In this document: positions 1 through 5,263 of the stretch, piece after piece
How the letters are laid out: each line of letters starts with the position of its first letter
How positions within the stretch are numbered: the stretch's first letter is position 1
Assembly: GCA_003501525.1 (NCBI GenBank)
Contig: DNPI01000209.1
Span: 1 to 5,730, forward strand
Direction of reading: 5' to 3'
DNA from: Planctomycetota bacterium
GTDB taxonomy: Bacteria > Planctomycetota > UBA1135
DNA length: 5,730 bases
The notes under the pieces: generated by a model
Seen by the model: only the letters and a program-made list of their open reading frames with translations
Told to the model about the DNA's origin: nothing
Database searches by the model: none
Made by a program: the position numbers and the translations under genes

Positions 1-8
1 GCTCTTGC

Positions 9-24
9 AGGAGCAGTTCTTGTG
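9..24 (+). promoter_or_regulatory. Possible ribosome binding site and GTG start for paralog A
   Basis: AGGAG at 9-13 lies eight bases before GTG 22, which is in frame with paralog A. This is good spacing, but the resulting N-terminus would put a 23-residue extension with two arginines ahead of the signal peptide. No such motif precedes ATG 91. The match may be chance, or part of an upstream gene that lies outside the window. Confidence 0.3.
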
Positions 25-90
25 GCTGCCCCGCTTTCTGGCTTGGCCACTGTTCGCTTCTCTAGTACTTCGGCCTCTTTGTGCATCCGC

Positions 91-1458
91 ATGCAGGCTT
101 CGCTCCTGGTGTTGGTGGTGGGCCTTTCATCTCCGCTGTTTGCTCAAAAGGAAGCAGGCTATGGTCGGTCTTATGTGATAGAAGCGGACGCGGCTTGGAT
201 TTCTCCAGGTGAAGTTGTTGCCCCGGCTTTTCTTTCTATCCAGGACGGGATTGTCGAACGGGTTAGTCGCCAACAGCCGCGTGGGGGAGGCCCTACGCTG
301 CTTGGGTTGGGCGGTGGAGGTGCCAAAGTATTGAAAGTGCAAGGGACTTTGGCTCCCGGATTGGTAGATGCTTGGTCAGGCTTAACCCCTAGCGCGATAG
401 GCTCTTCTCGGAATCAGCCAATTTGGGCGGTAGTTTCTGATGGTCTCCCTTTAGATATTGAAGGATCTGCCCCCTCTCTTTCTGCGAATGTTCTTGCTGC
501 ACGGACTGCTGGGGTTGCTGCGGTCTTTCTTGGGAATCCTGCTTCGCAGCTAAGGCGAGGATCTGGTACGCCAGCTCTCTTTAGCTCCCGCCATTTGCCC
601 CGCCCTGAAGGTTTCGTTGCTCTGGAATTCGCTTTAGGGAGTGCTCGCGATATGGGCGTAAGCGGCTTTTTGCAAGGAGATGAGCTTGCAGAAGTGTTTC
701 AAGAAGCCGTTGATTGGCGAGATTCGCTTGATGAACATGCAGAGAAGGTTGAGAAGTACGAAAAAGATTTGAAGGCCTATCAAAAGAAGCTTGATGAGTT
801 TGTAAAGGAGCAAAAGAAAGCTTCTGAAGATGCGGCTGGAGCTGCACAGTCTGGAGAGTCTGGTGGGGGGCCAAAGGAAGAAGGGGAGAAGGCCGCGGCT
901 ATGCCCAAGCGTCCCAAAAGGCCTAAAGCTCCTGCTTCTCGGACTGCCCGGGATCAAATTTTGGAAGCAATCAACGGGGACTCTCAGGTTCGAGTGTATG
1001 CCGATACGGTTGCGGATATTCGAGCCGCTTTAGCCCTAGGTACGAAACACCATTTAGACCTTGTTGTAGTGGGTGCTTTTGAGGCAGACATTGTTGCCGA
1101 AGAGCTTGCTGAAGCTGGAATTCCAATTGTCCTTTCGGTGTTTGAGTGGGGCGTTGGGGATCGTTCTTTAATCGAACGCTGGAATCGGCTCCAGTCGGCC
1201 AAGGTTGAAGTAGCACTCTCGAGTGGTGGCGTTCCAAATGGACATGCCGGACTCTTGCTCCGGGCAGGAGAACTGATTGCTGCAGGTGCTGATGTCGATG
1301 AGGTCTGGGCGGCATTAACGACAGTTCCTGCGCGTCTTCTTGGCCTCTCTAAGAGGGCAGGCCGCTTGGTTGATGGCGCGACGGCTTCAGTAATACTTTT
1401 TGAGGGCTCGAGCCCTTTTGATGCTTCCGCAACGTTTCGTTCTCATATTCCTAAATGA
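91..1458 (+). CDS. Secreted amidohydrolase-like protein lacking metal ligands (paralog A)
   Basis: From ATG 91 the product is 455 aa. Residues 1-18 form a signal peptide (hydrophobic LLVLVVGL, then SSPLFA|Q). An N-terminal beta-sandwich strand follows, then PGLVDAWSG at 89-97. Family members normally have PG[LI]D.H.H here; W95 and G97 occupy the two His positions. Residues about 205-287 are a Lys/Glu-rich helical, probably coiled-coil, segment ending in a basic Pro-rich stretch (PKRPKRPKAP). Next come a V.VYAD strand, where relatives have HAHR, and VVVGAFEAD, where relatives have a His. The strand VALSSGG lacks the usual catalytic Asp. The C-terminal strand (ASVILFEGSSPFDAS) is recognisable, but the protein stops about 10 residues earlier than its neighbours. 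Hydrolase activity is unlikely; a binding or scaffold role is inference. The start is uncertain. GTG 22 has AGGAG eight bases upstream and would add 23 residues. ATG 91 gives the compact leader seen in paralogs D and E, so I prefer it. The frame stays open to base 1. Confidence 0.88.
   Translation: MQASLLVLVVGLSSPLFAQKEAGYGRSYVIEADAAWISPGEVVAPAFLSIQDGIVERVSRQQPRGGGPTLLGLGGGGAKVLKVQGTLAPGLVDAWSGLTPSAIGSSRNQPIWAVVSDGLPLDIEGSAPSLSANVLAARTAGVAAVFLGNPASQLRRGSGTPALFSSRHLPRPEGFVALEFALGSARDMGVSGFLQGDELAEVFQEAVDWRDSLDEHAEKVEKYEKDLKAYQKKLDEFVKEQKKASEDAAGAAQSGESGGGPKEEGEKAAAMPKRPKRPKAPASRTARDQILEAINGDSQVRVYADTVADIRAALALGTKHHLDLVVVGAFEADIVAEELAEAGIPIVLSVFEWGVGDRSLIERWNRLQSAKVEVALSSGGVPNGHAGLLLRAGELIAAGADVDEVWAALTTVPARLLGLSKRAGRLVDGATASVILFEGSSPFDASATFRSHIPK
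355..377 (+). repeat. 23-base direct repeat, copy in paralog A (degenerate HxH motif)
   Basis: This stretch encodes the PGLVDAWS motif of A. It matches 1662-1684 in paralog B at 22 of 23 bases, the only difference being G versus T at base 363/1670. The match includes third codon positions. It is a coding repeat within two paralogs and not a mobile element. Confidence 0.7.
1455..1458 (+). promoter_or_regulatory. ATGA stop/start overlap, paralogs A and B
   Basis: The stop TGA of A (1456-1458) shares bases with the ATG of B (1455-1457). No Shine-Dalgarno sequence is visible in the preceding T/C-rich bases, so B is probably translated by ribosomes that have just terminated on A. Confidence 0.75.
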
Positions 1459-2495
1459 TTGCTCCCACTCTTCTTGCCTTGGCCGGGGTTCTCATGCAGG
1501 ACTCTGCTGCCTTGCTACGTCCAGATGCCGTGCTTGGAGAAGATGGGCATTTACATGAAGGTTGGCAGGTGGCCATTAGAAATGGAGTTATTGAGGCTGT
1601 AGGCCCCGATTTAAAATCTCTTGCGGGTGGAAAAGAATTTCATCTCTCGGGGGTGCTGGCGCCCGGATTTGTAGATGCTTGGTCGTGGAGCGGTTGCGAT
1701 GCGGCTGAAGAGTCTCTGCGCCTTTCTCCTAATCTCTTGGCGGCAGACGGAATCGATAAGGATTCAGATAGCTGGAAGGAGCGTCTGAATGCTGGAATAA
1801 CCACAGTCCAATTACTCCCTCGGCCGACGAATACTTTGGCAGGATGGGCTGCGGTGGTGACCTCTTCAGGACCCGAAGTCGTGAGCGTACGATCGCGTCA
1901 GGTGGTTTCCTTGCTGCCCAAGAGTGTTAGTGATGACCGAAAGGGTCCCTTGGGCCTTCCAGGTGCCTTAGAAGATTTGTCAACCGCACTTCCTCGGGTT
2001 CGTGGTGTAAGCAGCTCAGGGGCGATTGCGTTAGTGGAAGATGCTGCTGGAGTAGATGGATTTCGAGCTGCTGGAGCTGGAGTGCCGCGGGCTTTCATCG
2101 CCTTGGGAGACCCGGGGTCTTACGGCGGAATTCTTTCAGGAGATCTGGTTGCTCTCCCTGTGCTTGGTAATTCCTCTTGGAGTCCTCGGCGCCTTGAGGT
2201 TTGGCGCAGACTGCATAAGGGTGGAGCGCGCATTGCATTTGGGACTGGCAGTGAATCTCCCGAAGCTTTGCGTTTGGCAGCGATGGCTTTTGCGCGGGTT
2301 ACAGGGGATCCTGCGGCGGCTTTTTCTTCTATTACATCTACTGCGGGGCTAGTTGCAGGTCGCTCTGATATAGGCCGCATAAATCCTGGCGCGAGAGCCG
2401 ATTTAGTCCTTTGGACGGCTCATCCTCTTGATGCTTCCTCTCGAATTGTCGGTGTTATGACGGGCGGGAGAATGACACCGGCAAGCAGTAAATAG
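1455..2495 (+). CDS. Short amidohydrolase-like protein lacking metal ligands (paralog B)
   Basis: The product is 346 aa, shorter than the roughly 450 aa of its neighbours. It has an N-terminal beta-sandwich strand (VAIRNGVIEAVGPD, about 39-52), then APGFVDAWSW at 69-78, where W76 and W78 replace the beta-1 HxH. Then come NAGITTVQLLP (about 112-122) and a weak match to the IGG.G loop (LAGWAAVV). The C-terminal half has RIAFGTGSESPEALRLAAMAFA, where relatives have a catalytic Asp, and the sandwich strand GARADLVLWTAHPLDASS (about 312-329). The central helical insert and the beta-5/beta-6 His region of longer family members are largely missing. Both ends of the fold remain, so this looks like a shortened paralog and not a fragment. 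Residues 1-18 are hydrophobic (MIAPTLLALAGVLMQDSA) but carry no positive charge, so export is possible but weakly supported. The ATG overlaps the stop of paralog A as ATGA, with no Shine-Dalgarno sequence, which points to coupled translation. Catalysis is unlikely; the function is unknown. Confidence 0.87.
   Translation: MIAPTLLALAGVLMQDSAALLRPDAVLGEDGHLHEGWQVAIRNGVIEAVGPDLKSLAGGKEFHLSGVLAPGFVDAWSWSGCDAAEESLRLSPNLLAADGIDKDSDSWKERLNAGITTVQLLPRPTNTLAGWAAVVTSSGPEVVSVRSRQVVSLLPKSVSDDRKGPLGLPGALEDLSTALPRVRGVSSSGAIALVEDAAGVDGFRAAGAGVPRAFIALGDPGSYGGILSGDLVALPVLGNSSWSPRRLEVWRRLHKGGARIAFGTGSESPEALRLAAMAFARVTGDPAAAFSSITSTAGLVAGRSDIGRINPGARADLVLWTAHPLDASSRIVGVMTGGRMTPASSK
1662..1684 (+). repeat. 23-base direct repeat, copy in paralog B (degenerate HxH motif)
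   Basis: This stretch encodes PGFVDAWS of B and matches 355-377 of paralog A at 22 of 23 bases, although the flanking sequence of the two genes is far more diverged. This fits shared ancestry with local conservation or gene conversion. Confidence 0.7.
2400..2414 (+). repeat. 15-base direct repeat in the ADLVLW motif, copy in paralog B
   Basis: gatttagtcctttgg encodes DLVLW in the C-terminal sandwich strand. It is identical, including synonymous positions, to 3813-3827 in paralog C. It is short, and is evidence of paralogy only. Confidence 0.5.
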
Positions 2496-2501
2496 ACAAT
2501 G
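2493..2501 (+). promoter_or_regulatory. In-frame TAG-ACA-ATG junction, paralogs B and C
   Basis: The stop of B (TAG 2493-2495) is followed by one codon (ACA) and then the ATG of C, in the same reading frame. No ribosome binding site is visible upstream. Coupled reinitiation is the simplest reading. Readthrough of the TAG would fuse B to C. Confidence 0.6.
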
Positions 2502-3917
2502 ACTCTAACCGCAATTCTTCTCTTTAGTTTCCAAGGTGGTGATTTGGTCCTGTCCGCGGAGCGACTTCATATTGGCGATGGGCGTGTCATGGAGAATGCG
2601 GTGGTTGAAATTGCGGGTGGTCGAATTGCTCGTGTTTCGACAGGCTCTCCTCCTTCGGAAGCTATCCATGTCGAAGGGGCACATCTGACGCCTGGTTTTG
2701 TCGATACATATTCCTTTATGGGTATAGGCCCCGAAACGGTAGAAGAAGCCCGCGAGGTGACGGCCTCGCATCGCGTAGCTGATACTGCTTCGCTCGGAGA
2801 TCCCGCTTTTGCTCGGGCTGCTATTCAGGGTGTAACGGCGGCTTATTTATCTCCCGACTCTATGAACGTTATTGGAGGGCTGGGGGCGGTGGTAAAAACA
2901 GCCGGCGGACGGGTTCCTGATTTGTTTGCGCCGCAGAATTCAGGTGCTCGAGTGGTAGAAAGGGATGCGGCTTTGAAGATTACACTTTCTGCAGATGCTT
3001 CTTCTGGCAACAGTACAGGGCACCGTAGAAGTCTCCGTGGTCGCCGCCCAACCACACGAATGGGGACTACATGGGTTCTGCGGAACGCTTTCCACAAAGC
3101 CGCGGCTTGGGCGGCTACTCCTTCGGTAAATTCTGTTTTTACACTCCAGGATCGGGAGATGGCGATTCTAGTGGATGCTTTGGAGGGACGTATTCCGGTC
3201 CGTGTCCAAGCTCGCCGCACTCACGATGTTCAAACAGCTCTTAGGCTTCAAGAAGAATTTGGTTGGCCAAGGATGATTGTTGAGGAAGGTACGGAGTCTT
3301 ATCTTTGCTCATCAATGTTGGCAGGAGCTGGGGTTCCTGTTGCTGCGGGTCCCGTCTTTGACGACATTAGCCGGTCGATTGCCGCAGGTCCTTCTCTTGC
3401 AGAGCTTAAAGCTATGGCCAATCCGCCTGCAGTTTGCTGTGAAGATCAAGGAGAGGGTCATGAACATGGCGAAGCTTTTATTCCTGTCGACAGTTTCGCC
3501 TTTGAACTCCTTTTGTTAACCGTTCCTCGCTATGAGTCAGCTAGTGGTTTTTTGCGCGGCCGAAGGAGTGAAGCTCGAAAGGCTTCTCCTGCCTTAGCTC
3601 GTCTTCTCGAAGAGGCTGGGGTCGTTCATACCTTTGGTGCTGGGGAAGGCCATCAATCTCAAGATGGTGAGGCTTCTTTGGTTCAACAGATTCGCACTGC
3701 TGTGCGCCATGGGCTTGAGCCAACAGTTGCTATTCGTATGGCTACCCATGATGCTGCTCGGCTTATTGGCCAGGGGGACAATTTCGGTTTAGTACGAGCA
3801 GGTTATGACGCTGATTTAGTCCTTTGGTCCGGACCGCCGATGAGTGCTTCTTCTAAACCCCTACTTGTATTGATTGATGGGAAACCTGTTACTGACATTC
3901 AAACTGTGAAACGATGA
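2499..3917 (+). CDS. Amidohydrolase-like protein lacking metal ligands (paralog C)
   Basis: The product is 472 aa and the closest in the array to the ordinary COG1228-type architecture. The N-terminal strand is AVVEIAGGRIARVS (34-47). TPGFVDTYSF follows at 64-73, with Y71 and F73 in the HxH positions. Then come GVTAAYLSPD (111-120) and IGGLGAVVKTAGG (125-137). A PTTRMGTTWVLRNAF segment (184-198) matches the usual PTxRMG..LLR.AF pattern. IPVRVQARR (232-240) stands where relatives read IPVR.HAHR, so Q237 and R239 replace His. IVEEGTESY (260-268) has Glu where the beta-6 His is expected. HTFGAGEG (377-384) lacks the beta-8 Asp. The C-terminal strand is DADLVLWSGPPMSASS (437-452). An insert holds Cys313-Cys314 and H321-E-H323, a possible non-canonical metal site (inference). 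The leader (MTLTAILLFSFQGG) has only about nine hydrophobic residues and no charge, so it is a weak signal peptide. The gene lies in the same frame as paralog B, two codons past B's last sense codon. The fold call is firm; loss of hydrolase activity is inferred from the ligands. Confidence 0.9.
   Translation: MTLTAILLFSFQGGDLVLSAERLHIGDGRVMENAVVEIAGGRIARVSTGSPPSEAIHVEGAHLTPGFVDTYSFMGIGPETVEEAREVTASHRVADTASLGDPAFARAAIQGVTAAYLSPDSMNVIGGLGAVVKTAGGRVPDLFAPQNSGARVVERDAALKITLSADASSGNSTGHRRSLRGRRPTTRMGTTWVLRNAFHKAAAWAATPSVNSVFTLQDREMAILVDALEGRIPVRVQARRTHDVQTALRLQEEFGWPRMIVEEGTESYLCSSMLAGAGVPVAAGPVFDDISRSIAAGPSLAELKAMANPPAVCCEDQGEGHEHGEAFIPVDSFAFELLLLTVPRYESASGFLRGRRSEARKASPALARLLEEAGVVHTFGAGEGHQSQDGEASLVQQIRTAVRHGLEPTVAIRMATHDAARLIGQGDNFGLVRAGYDADLVLWSGPPMSASSKPLLVLIDGKPVTDIQTVKR
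3813..3827 (+). repeat. 15-base direct repeat in the ADLVLW motif, copy in paralog C
   Basis: This copy is identical to 2400-2414 in paralog B and encodes DLVLW at the same structural position, just before the PLD/PPM turn of the C-terminal sandwich strand. Confidence 0.5.
3914..3917 (+). promoter_or_regulatory. ATGA stop/start overlap, paralogs C and D
   Basis: The stop of C (TGA 3915-3917) overlaps the ATG of D (3914-3916). The preceding bases (ttcaaactgtgaaacg) contain no Shine-Dalgarno match, which again suggests termination-reinitiation coupling. Confidence 0.75.
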
Positions 3918-5263
3918 AAAAGTTAATTATTCCTTTCGTTTTATTCTCGATATTTTCTTCTACGGCCTTTGCGCAGGAAGGCAACATTGCTGTGCGCGCT
4001 GGGCAGCTTTTGACGCCCGATGGGGTGATTGAGAACGGAACTCTGGTCATTCGAGGTGGTGTTATTGAAGCAGTTGGTGGCCCTGATACCGAAGTTCCCT
4101 TTGATGTGCTCCTTCGGGAATTACCAGAGGCCACTGTTTTTTGTGGTTTTGCAGAGGCTCACACATCTTCGGGGTTGGATAGAGCAAATGAAAATGTTGC
4201 GGTAGCACCCTTTCTTGACGTTAAGGACTCCATCGATCCTTCTTCTTATTACTTTGAGGACGAACTTCGTGGAGGGACTGTGGCGATTGGAGTAATTCCT
4301 GGGAACAACTGCGTTGTAGGAGGTCGTGGGCGTGTGGTTTCTCCTGCTGGAATGACTGTCGAAGCAATGACTCTAGACGATGCGATGGGGATGAAGATGG
4401 CTATTGGTCCTAAGAGTGGCTGGAGCCGTAGTGCCCAGCTGGCGGAGTTGCGGGAGGCGATCGATAGGCTGAATAATGCCTTAGAAGTGTTAGGCCAGAA
4501 ACTTATTGATGATGATGAGCTGCGCAAGGACAGGGAGCGTGCCTTAGAGGATCTCGCCGAGAAGGCAGATGATGGTGATCGTTGGGATAGCTTGGGAGGG
4601 TTTGTTCGCTATGGAGAGGATTTCCCTGGAAAGGATTTAATCTCTGAAGAAGACGTTGACGATACACAGCGTGGGTTAGTAAATATTTTGAACGGAGACG
4701 AGAGGTTGTGGGTGTGGTGTCCAGCTCCAAGCGACATCTACCACGCGAGGAATTGGGCAGAGGAGCATGAATTAACCGACAATTTGGTCTTTGTTGTGAG
4801 GGCGGGTGTTTGGAAAGCATCGGAGTTAATTGCGGAGATGGGCCGGCCGGTGGTCCTTGTTGATGGCCCTTGGCATGTTGAGGTTGACCCTGTTACTCAA
4901 GAAGAAGTGAAAACCTTTGCGCCGTTGAAACTGCATGAGGCGGGTGTCGTTTTTGCTCTTGGTAGCCAGAAAGGAAGAATGGGGCCCGATCGCCTTTCCT
5001 GGCAAGCTGCTACGTGTGTGCGCGAAGGCGTTCCTGCCTCTGTAGCCTTAGCAGCTGTTACGACTGTCCCAGCGCAAGTTTGGGGTTTGGGGGATCGGGT
5101 GAGTCGATTGGCTGAGGGTGCAGACGGGAGTTTTGTGGTTTTGGATGGTGACCCTTTGGATTTCAACGCGACTGTGCTTGAGGTGTGGATACGCGGCGGT
5201 CAGGTCTATGACCGTTCAACGGATGAACGTCTTCAGAGGCTTTTGGAGGGCCGACAGGAGTGA
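3914..5263 (+). CDS. Secreted amidohydrolase-like protein, one metal His retained (paralog D)
   Basis: The product is 449 aa with a clear Sec signal peptide: MKK, a hydrophobic core, then STAFA|Q at 20/21. The N-terminal strand is LVIRGGVIEAVGG (44-56). CGFAEAHTSSG (77-87) keeps the first His of the beta-1 pair (H83), but S85 replaces the second and Glu replaces the usual Asp before it. DSIDPSSYYFEDELRGG (105-121), the P.NN.VVGGRGRVV loop (129-142) and GMKMAIGPK (159-167) follow the family layout closely. Residues about 173-255 are helical and strongly acidic, occupying the place of the Lys-rich insert of paralog A. The WVWCPAPSDI strand lacks the HAHR histidines, VVRAGVW lacks the beta-6 His, and VVFALGSQKG lacks the beta-8 Asp. 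The C-terminal strand is FVVLDGDPLDFNATVLEVWIRGG. The ATG overlaps the stop of paralog C (ATGA), without an upstream Shine-Dalgarno sequence. From memory, some bacterial relatives read AHS..GL at beta-1, so this variant may belong to a wider group. A binding role or altered chemistry are both possible. Confidence 0.9.
   Translation: MKKLIIPFVLFSIFSSTAFAQEGNIAVRAGQLLTPDGVIENGTLVIRGGVIEAVGGPDTEVPFDVLLRELPEATVFCGFAEAHTSSGLDRANENVAVAPFLDVKDSIDPSSYYFEDELRGGTVAIGVIPGNNCVVGGRGRVVSPAGMTVEAMTLDDAMGMKMAIGPKSGWSRSAQLAELREAIDRLNNALEVLGQKLIDDDELRKDRERALEDLAEKADDGDRWDSLGGFVRYGEDFPGKDLISEEDVDDTQRGLVNILNGDERLWVWCPAPSDIYHARNWAEEHELTDNLVFVVRAGVWKASELIAEMGRPVVLVDGPWHVEVDPVTQEEVKTFAPLKLHEAGVVFALGSQKGRMGPDRLSWQAATCVREGVPASVALAAVTTVPAQVWGLGDRVSRLAEGADGSFVVLDGDPLDFNATVLEVWIRGGQVYDRSTDERLQRLLEGRQE
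5245..5263 (+). promoter_or_regulatory. GGAGG ribosome binding site and GTGA overlap, paralogs D and E
   Basis: GGAGG at 5245-5249 precedes GTG 5260 by ten bases, and the GTG overlaps D's stop (TGA 5261-5263). It is the only internal junction in the array with a clear Shine-Dalgarno sequence, so E may be translated partly independently of D. The motif also encodes D's C-terminus (Leu-Glu-Gly), so chance cannot be excluded. Confidence 0.5.

Noticed and set aside
634..957. Reverse-strand open frame of 107 codons opposite the Lys/Glu-rich part of paralog A
   Set aside because: It mirrors the repetitive AAG/GAA codons of A (giving Leu/Phe runs on the other strand), has no family resemblance and no ribosome binding context.
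355..1684. The 23-base direct repeat as an attachment site or mobile-element boundary
   Set aside because: Both copies lie in homologous positions of paralogous coding regions and encode the same motif, so shared ancestry explains them.
1455..2495. Paralog B as a decayed pseudogene
   Set aside because: Its frame is intact, both ends of the fold are present, and it is coupled to its neighbours. Shortening appears to be a feature of the protein and not the result of a frameshift.
2843..3220. Reverse-strand open frame of 125 codons opposite paralog C
   Set aside because: It is Arg/Ala/Ser-rich translation of the antisense of a clearly recognisable gene, with no motif of its own.
4503..4820. 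Reverse-strand open frame of 105 codons opposite paralog D
   Set aside because: It is His/Pro/Leu/Arg-rich shadow composition, and the forward gene at this place has an intact family match.
91..5263. Active metal-dependent hydrolases such as imidazolonepropionase or dihydroorotase
   Set aside because: The fold matches broadly, but the HxH pair and the later His/Asp ligands are replaced in each complete gene, so a specific enzymatic name cannot be supported.
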